Of a stretch of DNA of 64,000 bases, positions 39,301-50,360 are shown in pieces. Every line of letters begins with the position of its first letter. Position 1 is the stretch's first letter. Under the pieces are notes generated by a model. The model had not been told where the DNA came from. It ran no database searches and worked only from the letters and a program-made list of their open reading frames with translations. The stretch comes from Argopecten irradians (lineage: Eukaryota; Mollusca; Bivalvia; Pectinida; Pectinidae). The translations under genes and the position numbers were made by a program. Location of the stretch: positions 17,238,008 to 17,302,007 of the forward strand of contig NC_091134.1 of NCBI RefSeq assembly GCF_041381155.1, read 5' to 3'.

Positions 39301-42073
39301 TAAGTAATTGTAAAAATCACTATTGATATGTTTTTAAATGCAGAATATATTATAATATCACACAATAAATAGAGAACATAAATTGATAGTGTAAAAGAAG
39401 ACAATTATGTGTACTTTACGTATAAAAAATCATATTATATTGGCAAGCAAAAACATCAACAGAACTAGCTAATTAAACTCATTGCTTTAATGAAGAAGTA
39501 TAAAATATTTTATTTGCCAATAAGTGACAGATTAACAGCGATATCTCAATCTTAAGCTATCAAATAAAATTTCTAGAGAGTTCTGATAGAAGCGCGTTTA
39601 AAATTAGGAAAAATGTTTCTTGCTCAAGACATTTAATATCGCAAATCACTTATAGAAATAATATGATTCTATAAAATTTGATTGGACATCCCAAGTGAAA
39701 ATTTAGTTTTTATTGAAATAATAATATAGCAATGTATTGTAGTATATAAATTAATAATTATTTGAAAATCATGATAATGATAGATTAAAAAAAAATATTT
39801 CAAGTTTTCTTACTGTCTATTATATTATCTGTAGATTTAGCACGACTTGCCACAGAAATTTAAATTAAAGGATTTTGATACATATAGGTTTGTTTAAATT
39901 TTACTTTCAAATTTCATAACCTTTTTTAATTCTCTTTGTAAAATAAGAGTATAGTAGAAGATAAAAACAATTCAGAAATACAGATTTTATAGGATTCCAG
40001 AGACTAATACGAACTCGGACTGATTTATAAAATATGAGGATATTTTAGGGGAACCTGGTGTTCAACATGTAACAAGTAATGAAATTAATTAGCACTATTT
40101 AAGACTATTTTATAAGTATACAAGAAAGTTAATTAAATATCATATTTTATACTATTGATTTAAATATCATGATACTAATATCGAAATACAGATCTATATT
40201 GTATAATTTATGATAAATTAGAAACCAAACTCACATAAAATAGATACATTTAGGACTCTATATATCAGATTAACATCATTATCTAAAGGAAAATATACAA
40301 AGACAGCTTAACTTATGAAAAGTTGGCATGAAGTTTGAAAATATTTAATTTACGAATTTTACATGTTTATCATTATTTTTAACCATATACATAAGTAAAT
40401 TGGCTGAATTAAGAACATAAAGAAAATGTTTAGCCAGATAAAAACAAATGTAAAATTCAATCAATTATTTAGTTTCTATGTGAATGTATTTCACATTGCT
40501 TGTCACCATACATTGGCAATTCAATTACATCTCTTTTTGAAATACCTTTTTATCTATTTTTTTTGTCTTATCAACGTTTTGAAATTTGATACTGAATGAC
40601 TAACATTTTTTTCAGACTCATAATAATCGTAATGAATGGACATTCATTCGTTTGAAACGGCTTTTATGTGTCGAAATTGAATTAAATGGCAAATATTTAT
40701 TCGCTTTAGATGAAAAGTAGCAGAATATTTACATCAAAAATAGCATAATATAAAAAGATGAACCTAAAGTAATCATAATTACTTGATTTGAAGAACACAA
40801 AAAAAAAGAGAAAAAAAACGACAATATTTGTCAATACAAAATCAGCTTGATCGATTTCACAATCTAAAGGAAAATATACAAAGACAGCTTAACTTATGAA
40901 AAGTTGGCATGAAGTTTGAAAATATTTAATTTACGAATTTTACATGTTTATCATTATTTTTAACCATATACATAAGTAAATTGGCTGAATTAAGAACACA
41001 AAGAAAATGTTTAGCCAGATAAAAACAAATGTAAAATTCAATCAATTATTTAGTTTCTATGTGAATGTATTTCACATTGCTTGTCACCATACATTGAAAA
41101 TTCAATTGCATCTCTTTTTGAAATACCTTTTTATCTATTGTTTTGTCTTATCAACGTTTTGAAATTTGATACTTAATGACTAACATTTTTTTCAGACTCA
41201 TAATCGTAATGAATGGACATTCCTTCGTTTGAAACGGCTTTTATGTGTCGAAATTGAATTAAATGGCAAATATTTATTCTTTAGATGAAAAGTAGCAGAA
41301 TATTTACATCAAAAATAGCATAATATAAAAAGATGAACCCAAAGTAATCATAATTACTTGATTTGAAGAAACACAAAAAAAAAAAGAAAGAAAAAAAACG
41401 ACAATATTTGTCAATACAAAATCAGCTTGATCGATTTCACAATCGGGTACTGTATCATAAATCTGTGTTGTGTGTTCAAATAAAGAATTGCCCGTTTAAA
41501 AACATTTTAACAAATATCCACCAACCCAACAAGAACATACCTTGCGATCAGTTTTCTGTAGGATGAGGGTCTTAAGCTGACTCAGGAAGTTGTTGATTTT
41601 CTCACGGCGCTTCCTCTCCGTCAATGGTTTGTTGGACTGAAATTGTAAAAAAAAGGTAGAAAATTAAAATTCATATTCGAAACTTTTCTTCGGACTAGGA
41701 GCAAACAAAAATACTAAATCATACTTTTCTTTTGCGTTGTTTTTTTTCACCATTATGCTCTATGTTTATGCAAATTTTCAAAGACAATATAAAATACTCA
41801 CAGACAATTTCAACAATTTGCAGTTACAGTTTGACAAGAAATTATTACGTTACACTAGAAACTATCTATAAAATAACTAAATTAAAAAAAAATAAACCCC
41901 AAAACTATTTCAATATAGATGTGTGCGATAAATCGGGAAAAGATTTGCTAAGATTTTCATCTTTGAAGAATAGGAAATTTGTTTTGATGTGTCAAATGAA
42001 ATTAAAATTGAATAATTACCTGGCGTTTCCTAGCTACTGATGGTGTAGAAGCTCGCTCAATCTCTGGATGCAT
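36337..42073 (-). CDS. Hairy/Enhancer-of-split (HES) bHLH-Orange repressor
   Basis: HES proteins are nuclear repressors, usually Notch targets, that bind N/E-boxes and recruit Groucho/TLE. Four exons join in frame: 42073-42020, 41636-41541, 37698-37620 and 36923-36337, giving 271 residues. Exon 2 carries the basic region and helix 1 (NKPLTERKRREKINNFLSQL) with the family proline. Exon 3 carries helix 2 (RLEKADILEMTVQYLQ). Exon 4 carries the Orange domain (GFSRCQEEVFRLLN to RLFYHLSRF), a Ser/Pro-rich stretch and the C-terminal WRPW Groucho tetrapeptide. The start at 42073 gives MHPEIERASTPSVARKRQ, a short N-terminus usual for the family; an in-frame upstream ATG at 42238 would add 55 residues that do not look conserved. 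All splice sites are GT-AG. Which HES paralogue this is cannot be told. Confidence 0.93.
37407..37490. repeat. Near-perfect hairpin in HES intron 3
   Basis: Arms of about 36 bases: left 'agctactgttatagcggaaa' continuing 'agatatcactttctga', right its inverse with only a few mismatches, around an 11-base loop. It is flanked by direct repeats TAGAGGAACC at 37395-37404 and 37492-37501, which look like a target-site duplication. It lies about 130 bases into the intron after exon 3. Confidence 0.85.
40281..41443. repeat. ~582-bp tandem duplication in HES intron 2
   Basis: The segment starting 'atctaaaggaaaatataca' at 40281 recurs at 40862, and 'cagcttgatcgatttcacaa' closes both copies. The copies differ only by scattered substitutions and small indels, so the duplication is fairly young. 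It ends about 100 bases before the exon 2 donor and contains no exon. Confidence 0.95.
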
Positions 42074-42184
42074 GGCTACTAGATGTAAGTACTGAGATAT
42101 AGGTATATTAAGGATATATGTGTGATCAAGCTGTATGTCAAATGCAAATTGTGCTACTGTTTCGGGTACCTTCCACCTATATGC

Positions 42185-42740
42185 TACCCGGTCACGTGAC
42201 GGGTACGAATACTCGCCCCACCCCCACGGGCCAGACAATTAGATCACCTGCAGTGCTGCACGTGGCGATAGACAGGTAACTACCGTTAATTATTGTATAA
42301 ACGTCGCATCCCTACTACGACGCAGGTGGGCGGCTTACCTGGGGCGCGTGTCGGTGACACGGAACAGGTATTGTACACAAATTGCAATAAAAACTCACCT
42401 GGATACCTGAACAGGTAGATAATCAAGACCTACGTGTACTCAACCATCACAAACAAGTACCTGGCCTATCAACATTGTAGTCGGCTGATTGATGGGGTGT
42501 GTACGGTACGGAGTAAAGTTTGTATAGAGATTAGTGTTGTAGAAACAGATACTATTTCAGGTGACACGTGTGTGCATAAAGATTATGTCACGTGCGTATG
42601 TAACATACACAACACCGTATACAGACATTTGACGAGAGAAGAATAAAATATAACGGATATAAGTTGTCTGTATAATATGCCTCAAAAGCCGAATTCTTAT
42701 TAAACAAATGTATTCTGTGAGCCATTAAAGGACACGTGCG
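42185..42740. promoter_or_regulatory. CACGTG box cluster upstream of HES
   Basis: Five CACGTG hexamers lie at 42193, 42259, 42565, 42589 and 42733, plus CGCGTG (CACGCG on the other strand) at 42345, all within 0.7 kb upstream of the start codon. CACGTG and CACGCG are class B/C sites bound by HES/HEY-type bHLH repressors. A candidate Su(H) site TGTGAGAA is at 43157-43164. Autoregulation of this HES gene is a reasonable inference. Confidence 0.6.
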
Positions 42741-43799
42741 CCTCTTGCGTTTATAAATTACGATCCTTTATTAATTAATTAAGTGTGATGAGAAAAATGA
42801 TAGCTATTTTTCTTGCATTATTGATAAAGTATACTAGTATACATAGTTAAAAGTACCATCAAATATATTGTAAATCTATTAATTGCTATTGTATAATCTA
42901 TTCTTAACAGTTTTAAACAAAATCTTTATGTAAATCATGCCTATATATGTTAAAGTGTAGATAGAATCATGCCGGTGTTAATTATTTCTCTACATTGTTC
43001 AGTTATATAAGAAATCGACACTAAAAGTATACATAGTACTTAAGATTTAATTCTACAAACAATAAATTCTGATTTCAAAAATGAAACACTAAAAATGTAT
43101 ACGATTCATCATCTGGTTCATGACATCATCATGATCTACGTAGAGAAACATTTGCATGTGAGAATTTTACAGGATTCACAGTACTAGAACTTTAACATCA
43201 ACTTTACGGAATGACATAAAAACAGCTTGAACGAGTTATCCATATCGACCATTTTTTAATTTCTAATTCGACTGTAATAGATTGATCAGATACTGTTTCC
43301 CAGTGGTCTGTTTCAAAGCTAAAACTGACCTGGTTACATTCAACTCTACCTCATACGAAAAAAGTTACTTTAGATTTAGAAGAAAAAAAATAAAGGAGGA
43401 AATAAAACGAACCCCTGTGAAATTCAAAGTTATATGTGCCTAAATTTTTATACTCACAGATCAAAAAGAGCCTTTAATATTTTATTTATCGCCAAAAATT
43501 GGCACCGTTTTAAGAATAATATTAAAAGTACAAATAAGTCTTTTAGGGCTGAAAATGAATTTTGACAGTACTACCAAAAATCACTATATTAACGTCTACC
43601 GTGTATGCAGTACAATTTCTTTTCACATTTTTACAGTGTGATTCAGGTTTTGAGGTAAGAGGGGGCGTGGGACCAAGCAAATTAGGCGAGGGGTCAGGGG
43701 GCCGCCTAGGCCCCCAGAAGCTCTCGAATAAATGGTGCAAAATCCTGCATTCTGAGGATTTTATGAACAAATTTTCCAGAATGTAATTGAAATCATTTA
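42741..43799. other. HES upstream DNA; no gene seen
   Basis: AT-rich, with one GC-rich patch at 43660-43725 ('gggggcgtgg', 'cagggggccgcctaggcccc') that looks like the edge of an unidentified repeat. Open frames of about 100 codons on both strands here lack recognisable content. Confidence 0.5.
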
Positions 43800-44047
43800 A
43801 AGGTGCTCCACCGCCGACAGAGCATAAATGATATTTGAACAATGAATGGTGTTTAATCGTGTATATATATGCCTAATTAACACAAAAATAAAATTTATTT
43901 CGCCTTTGGTGCATGCGCAATCAGTACTTCATTTCATATAGAATATAGTGCCACGGATTTTTTTCAGGATGAAATTAATTATTTTTTCATATTTTTAACT
44001 TGAAGTAAAATTAGAAGCTCAAACTTTTCAGTGGTGGTAATGGTGTA
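43800..44047. mobile_element. MITE-like element, degenerate TIRs
   Basis: The left end 'aggtgctccaccgccgacag' matches most positions of the inverse of the right end 'cttttcagtggtggtaatgg'. The interior is AT-rich and non-coding. I associate the left end with a common bivalve repeat; this is memory, not a search. Confidence 0.4.
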
Positions 44048-44059
44048 AGTGATGGTGCG

Positions 44060-44560
44060 AATAGTATCCAAATACAGATTAATTAAGTGCCCATTCTTTG
44101 AACATTGAAACTGGTAGATACACCGGTATCCCTAGACCACAATGGTTGTGTACTTGTTGTGATAGCCATGAGGTTGAAGATGAAGCCCATTTTATTTTAT
44201 TTTGTTCAAGATTTTTAGATTTAAGGGTAAAATATTTGAAACCATACTTTTATCGTCGACCATCTGTTTTCAAGATGATTGAATTGTTTTGTAGTACCCA
44301 TGTAAAAAAACTTTAAGAAATTTTGGTAAATATTTAATTCAGGCAACGGCTACTCCAAACAAGAAAGCACTATCAAGTAGTTAAGCAGATTTTTATATAA
44401 TACATGTATTGAACACATTTTTTTCTATAATTCATGTAGTTTGAAAACTGCAATTGTAAATTAACTGTAACTGTATGATACACATATATTTTGTTTCTTG
44501 TTTTCTTATGGCAAACTTATTAATATTCACACATGCTTTTTGTAATGTACCTATAATATT
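44060..44560 (+). mobile_element. LINE 3' fragment (C-terminal zinc-knuckle region)
   Basis: An open stretch to 44316 encodes LNIETGRYTGIPRPQWLC, then TCCDSHEVEDEAHFILFC. This is the Cys/His-rich block that follows reverse transcriptase in many non-LTR retrotransposons (C-x2-C ... EVEDE-HF ... C). Upstream, remnants of 'LSAHSLN' are interrupted by a short insertion and a stop. No RT core is present, so this is a dead 5'-truncated copy. The 3' part to about 44560 looks like its AT-rich UTR. Confidence 0.7.
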
Positions 44561-44572
44561 TTGTGTTGTATT

Positions 44573-47500
44573 ACATTGGCTGTGTTCTCCGTAGCTGCAA
44601 TATTATAGCTCAAAAAACTTATAGACAGAAAATGGTGTCGTCTTTAGAGCTACAATTGGTGCCTATTACTGCTAATGGAGCAAAGTAATGATAAACGTAC
44701 TTGTTTGATATGACTTAGCTACTAGGCAATAAAACTGAACCACTTTAAATATAAAATTCTCATTGAAGCATTATATTTTTACATAATACATATGAAAGTC
44801 TTTCTGAAGGGAACTTATACGGCAAGTCACAAATTGTGAATTTGACGTGTGAGCGGTACGGTAGATATTAAGAATAGTAGTTATGTTTGTTTTGGACAAA
44901 AATAATATGTAAATGCATGTATACGCATAAAATAGTTGGAAACCTACAAAAAAGTATAGAAAACTGTGCCCGAGTGATTTTCGGAGGCAGTGCTCCACTA
45001 CGACACATAGGGACCAATTCGTACCCGGCCGAAAGGTATAGACCGGGTACGTATATTCGTTCTAGGGAACCACGTGCACACTGGATTTCATAAATGTATA
45101 TTTTCATATATTTTTGCAGTAAACAAGTCACATGCTTATACGCCATTCATGCCATTGGCCGAATAAAGAAATGTATTATGGGTAACTAGTGATCACGTGA
45201 TTGTGTGTTTACTTCCAAATATAGTGATAGTTTGCTTGCCATTTTTTCGGAAAAATTGATTAAGTAGAAAATATTTATACACCAAAATGTTATTATATAT
45301 TGCATGCATATCATTTTGACTTGCGCATATGTACTGTTTTACTATAAATAACGGACTGAAATGAGTTATAAAGCTGTCATTTCCACGTTTTATCTATAAA
45401 TGATATAATGAGAATTGATAAATCCAATCGGTCAAATCCATGTGTGCTATTGGAGCAGTGCCTCAGAAAATCACTCGGGCACACTAAACTTTGTTTTAGG
45501 TTTCCAATTATTTTAATCGTATACATGCATTTATGTATTAGTCGTTTCCAAAAGAAACATAAGGACCATTCTAAATATCTACTTCACCACTCATTAGACG
45601 TCAAATTCATAATTTTTGGACTTGCCGTATAATTTTCCTTCGAAAAGACCATAATATTTATAGGTGGAAAAAAGTGAATTTGATATTTTATACGGTTCAG
45701 TTTTATTGCCTAGTAGGTAAGAGCTATAAAACAAGTAAGATAAAATTCGTACAGACGTTTTAATTAGGGTTTGCACAAATATTTCCATTAGTAGTAATAG
45801 TGGAGTGATTTGTTTACATTTTGCGATGTCTAATACGGAGCATGCGGTGATTTTACGTACGTTAATTTTACAATTTCAGAACCAGACGAATTAAGATTTT
45901 CATTAACATTGAAAGGTGCTATTAGAAGTAAAATTTTTCCATGGTTTGTAAGATGGTTGAAATTTGGCAAAATTTACCCTACGTTAGCGAGGGACGGGAT
46001 CGGGGGAGGGAGGGGGGACCCTATTTTAGCTGGGGACGGCGCATGGGTGGGCCCCGCGTGGTTACGTTACGTATATATCCGTTAGGCCTACATTAATCTG
46101 CAGAATGATCTCCTCACTTAAAATCAATTTAGATGAGTCTAATTTCCATATACATGATTTATAAGTTCATATAAGTTTATAAAGTTCATATAAGTTTATA
46201 AAGTTCTACATTGATATTGTCGGAGACCTAGATATCTAGGTCTCTGATATTGCAGACAAATAATAATCAATCATAAGCTCTGAAATAAATTTTGATTCAC
46301 ATATCTTATTTATTGATTTTGTTCGTTTGTTTATATCATTTCGGATGGAATACCTATCGACATTATATCTGCATTGAAAACACGCAAAAGTTGCAGATAA
46401 TGTGTTATAATTCCAGCATATTTATATTTTACACTTCTGAATCGTATCATTAGTTAATTATGTACATACCCAATGCATAGACATATTAACAGACACAGAT
46501 GGGGATACAGGTATATAGTTGTGTAATAATTGCACCTAATATTTAGATAGAGTACCTGTAACTATCTACAGGAACATACCTGTAGGTCTGTTGTTATGAC
46601 CACCAGGGCCTTTGATTTTCCACGTTACCCCCATTCGACTCATTCCCTGGGGCCATTCCCTACCCAAATACCAAACGTAACACCTTAATTATCTGATATG
46701 ATGATCAGTCAAGCGTCACAGCATGTAGGTATACGTCATTGTTACCTAATTAATCTATCTCCAGGGGGTCCGTTTATAACGACAGTCTAGCTACATCTGT
46801 ATGTACCTATATACTTTTAACTAGTAAACTAAAGTCTACGCTCTAGACTTCTCCATGTAGTTGAGTTCCAAACAAAACAAAATAAAATGATAATTTTAAC
46901 TAAACCTAGATTATCTACTTATCTTGTGAAAATCTACTTTATTTCATTTGAAAATTTATGCAAGTATTTTTATTGTATTTTTCTCAAGTATTACTGTACA
47001 TATAGTATGTGTTCAATCAAGACAATACCCCCTGAGCTAACTAACTAACATCCTGGCTTAGGTATGTACAGGTACTTGTCCTAAGTTGCAACATATTTAC
47101 ATAGTGTTGTAATTAATTACCTGAATGAAAGAAAGATATAAACATACACATATAGCTCACCGGATTCCATGTGTAGTTGGAATATCGAGTAATTGTAATT
47201 TCTGAATGAGATTACATGACACTAGTTTATAATTTATAAGGCTAACCAGTTACAATATAGCGGCAAAATAACACTCACTATGATATTCATGGACGTGCTC
47301 ATCCAGGCAGCCGTCGCCGGCTTTCGGCCTCCTCACCAATACATTGTACCTCCGTCCCCAGTATATTCACAATTTCATCAAATCGCCACTGAATTACACC
47401 AAAAAATTCGTTACAAATTAATAAACAAACATCTAACATCAATTATGTATATTTACACACAGATTTAAGTACGTAAAACCACCGCATGCTCCGTATTTTG

Positions 47501-47905
47501 ACATCGAAAGATGTAAACAAATCACCCACGCCCCTACTCGCATGACTTATGTGGCTTAGCTTGAACCAATCGTGCATCCTTGGCTTCAATCAACACATCT
47601 CATCGGTAGAATGGAAATCACTCTACATGCAAAAATTGTTGGTTTTTAATTTTCCTCTCAATATCTGTCGCATCGAAAAAATGTAAACAACTGCCGTCGG
47701 CCATTTTCTCGCTTCGAGCTCCCCAAATGCCGCCTCAGCACCCCCTAAGTCAGAGGTACGCACCTCCTGCGTACCCCGATTCCGTTAACCTTCTTCACTG
47801 TGAATAAGCACCAATTGTTGCTCTAAAGACGTGTACGATACCATTATCCGTCTTAAAGTCTTTTGAGCTACTATATCACAGCTACCTATACATGCACAAT
47901 GTAAT
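44573..47905. repeat. Nested inverted-repeat cluster (foldback/DNA-transposon debris)
   Basis: Three inverted pairs are visible. (1) 44573-44690 against 47812-47905, sharing 'caccaattgt...gctctaaagacg' and 'ttttgagct'. (2) 44700-45000 against 45450-45735, sharing 'cagttttattgcctagtag', 'acttgccgtata' and 'aaaatcactcgggcac'. (3) 45785-45865 against 47465-47535, sharing 'accgcatgctccgtatt' and 'tgtaaacaaatcac'. Pair 1 could be the ends of a 3.3-kb element, with others nested inside. No transposase was recognised. GC-rich patches (45985-46060, 47695-47790) lie within. Confidence 0.7.
46221..46246. repeat. 20-bp perfect palindrome with flanking extension
   Basis: AGACCTAGATATCTAGGTCT at 46224-46243 is its own reverse complement and extends outward with one mismatch per side. 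It lies inside the inverted-repeat cluster. Confidence 0.9.
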
Positions 47906-48473
47906 GGGAGACTTAGGGGAAATTCGTGGAACTGTGTACACTAAAGTGCAATTTTAAACGAAATATTAGGTGTTTCTAAACGAATGTGTTTCACCAACTT
48001 GTAAAACAAAATTGATAATTTGTAAAGTGGCAAAAGTTATTGACTTACCGTTAATATTTTTCTAGGTTTATCATCACCTTCTGTACAACTTATTGAAATA
48101 AACAAAGTTTTCATATAAATATTTGTTAATAAATAATGCTGTTTGTGGCAGCCTAATTAGCTTTTTGGGAACTTAATACTTCGTTCCACCTACAAATGGA
48201 ACTAGATTTCATTGAAAAAATGAGTTATTAACTTCAAGACAATCAAAATTCAGAATAGTTTTAACACGAATGCTTGTTTTACGCCCGATTCTCAACGGAA
48301 TATCAGAAAGTTGGAATCCGAATCCGGACAGCAACAGGCAAATGCTTGTAACACAAGGATCAAGCGTCTGATTCAAGCGTTCTTGCTACATGACTATCCT
48401 GCGTTAAACTGCAAGATGGCGTGAATTGCTTATGAAACCAATGCAACTGCTACGCCTCAAGCGGTGTAGCAAT
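47906..48473. other. Spacer before the triplicated locus; no gene seen
   Basis: AT-rich DNA without a recognisable coding region or repeat. 'gcggtgtagcaattagcgg' near 48461-48479 marks the approach to the left edge of the triplicated unit. Confidence 0.5.
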
Positions 48474-48489
48474 TAGCGGCAACCGTTAA

Positions 48490-49115
48490 ACTTTGGTCGT
48501 TGTCAGTGTAATGTGACCGAGTGGGACGTTCGGTGTCTTCGACGGCATGCTTCAGTAAGACAAAACTATAAAAGGTCAAGAGTTCCACTATTACAAAGAG
48601 ACACAACACGGACATATTAACAATTTATAAACGGAATCGCAAGCAGTAACTACATATTATACATAAACAGAACCACTATATGGGAAACTCTCCAATATTT
48701 AGAAACGGTACCACCAGCGTTTATGAATGGAAATAGCATTACGGCACGGGAATGGTATATCATTCATAAACGGAACCGCTACAGAGAATTGTTCATAAGT
48801 CAAAACCCGGATTGCTAACGGAAGCTGCACACCTACCATAAACGAGATCAATAGCAGTAACTGTACATCATTCAGAAGCTGGTTATATAGCACTATACAA
48901 AAGGCAAGAGTTCCACTAAACAAGCACACACAACATGAATATACCACAGTCTCCCAAATACACACCCGCACTTCATACTCGCAACAAACCGCATACATGG
49001 GAGACTGTCCTTTCATGACCCTGGCGGTTTATAGGACGTTAATTTAATAAATCAATCGAACAAACAAACCGCTAGCGGTAATAACCGCTAATCAAGGGAA
49101 CCGCTAGCGGAAACT
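48490..49115 (+). repeat. Copy 1 SINE modules and 36-bp palindrome repeats
   Basis: In order: 'gttgtcagtgtaatgtgacc', a TATA-like 'aaactataaaaggtcaagag', a shortened run of degenerate 36-bp units, then a second SINE 3' part with 'catacatgggagactgtcct' and the tail 'gaccctggcggtttatagga' ending in 'aatcgaacaaacaaa'. After it come two CCGCTAGCGG palindromes (49069, 49104). About 280 bp present in copies 2 and 3 are missing. Confidence 0.75.
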
Positions 49116-49175
49116 GTGCAGCATTCATCAAACCCGTCCGCTAGCACTCTCTCCATCTAAACAGAGACAGTAGTA

Positions 49176-49217
49176 TGACGTAATAATGGTGGTGACGAAA
49201 AGCTTGTTATGACGTCA
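49176..49217 (+). promoter_or_regulatory. CRE/ATF site cluster, copy 1 promoter
   Basis: TGACGTAA at 49176-49183, TGACG at 49193-49197 and a full palindromic CRE TGACGTCA at 49210-49217 lie 100-140 bases upstream of the start codon. The same cluster is kept in all three copies. CREB/ATF/XBP1-type factors bind such sites; actual use is inferred. Confidence 0.5.
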
Positions 49218-49315
49218 AATACATGTTGCCAGGCTGCGTAGCAATAGGCCATGGTGGAGATGATGGGTCTCTACGCGAGTAGCTGATTGCTCGTTTGATA
49301 ATCGCGAGTACCAAA

Positions 49316-50360
49316 ATGGATATCAAGATCTTACTGATATTTATGGTAATTCTTTGCGCCGCACAGCAGGGCCCTGTTGCTTATCGAGGCTTTACATGGT
49401 AAGTTTAGATATTCTCCGGGATATTTTGTTTTTACATAGCGAAGGCAAGCTCGTCTTGGAACTATCAGAAGGTTCATTTATTTGATGCCATTTTAATGCG
49501 TTGTTTTGTTTTACCCTTTTGTTTTAACTTACTTTTGTAGCGTGGAACCCGAAGTAGGATACATGGAAAGGATGATAAATTACTTCGTCGCCCGAAAAGT
49601 CGAGAAAACATGTCCAACTCACGGAGCTTTATTGTTGGTAAGTATAATAAACTTTTACCTCGGCCGACGTATTGTAAAATACATTATCTACAATCACTAT
49701 TTTTAACGTTTCGTTTGTTTTATTCGGTGTGTATAAAACCCTAGAAATTAATAAGCATTTTTTTCCTTTCAGAGAATCGGAAACGAGGTCTTTTGTACCG
49801 TTCTATGTGCAATAACATCACTAATATTGGTCTACACGTATATGTATGCACTGTTGGTTGGAAACCATGCAAGGAAGTTCTGGAAAGCCATCGGTGTGAT
49901 GTTTCGAGAATGGAGAGCTCGTAAGTACAAATGCATATCTTGATATAATGTATCATCCCCCAGTTGATCAAACTCTGTAATCAGATAATGTTTATCAGAA
50001 CCGTTCGGTGTGTCATATATTGTAGTCCCATTGCACGTTTTAAAACATATATTATCGGTTTGTACAGGTCGATCCCTCTGTCGCTTCTGCGGAACCGACC
50101 CGTGCCAGGCCAGGAGAACTTCCTGGAGACGCCATGAGGCCCGCATGTTAAACCATATGGTCGATTTCGAAAAGCGATCTCACGCGATGTGGATGTTCAG
50201 TCTTGGACTGGAGCTCTCTGCAACCCTAACAAAGGAGCTACCCCGAGACGAGAAGTACTGGGCACGAAAATATTGTGCCGACTTTCAGGAGGAACACATG
50301 GCACTTTTTCCTTTGTGCGTACAACGCCAGATCAACGCCTGGTACCCTTTGCCACGCTAG
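49316..50360 (+). CDS. Unknown single-pass membrane protein, copy 1 (intact)
   Basis: Exons 49316-49398, 49541-49637, 49773-49920 and 50068-50360 join with matching phases (2, 0, 1) and GT-AG sites to give 206 residues. Residues 1-16 (MDIKILLIFMVILCAA) look like a signal peptide cleaved before QQGP. A short ectodomain with Cys28 and Cys52 follows, then a hydrophobic span at about 66-89 (VFCTVLCAITSLILVYTYMY...). The tail is basic, then cysteine-bearing (CRFCGTDPC at 114-122), ending in YWARKYCADF and FPLCVQRQINAWYPLPR. The TAG is the last codon of exon 4 and is followed at once by GTAAGG, so a 3' UTR exon from 50669 is likely. I do not recognise the protein. The end loosely resembles the P2X7 C-terminal ballast domain, but this is tentative. 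A short upstream ORF (ATG near 49252) precedes the start. Confidence 0.65.

Noticed and set aside
49832-50146. 104-codon minus-strand ORF repeated in the copies
   Set aside because: Antisense of exons 3-4 and their intron.
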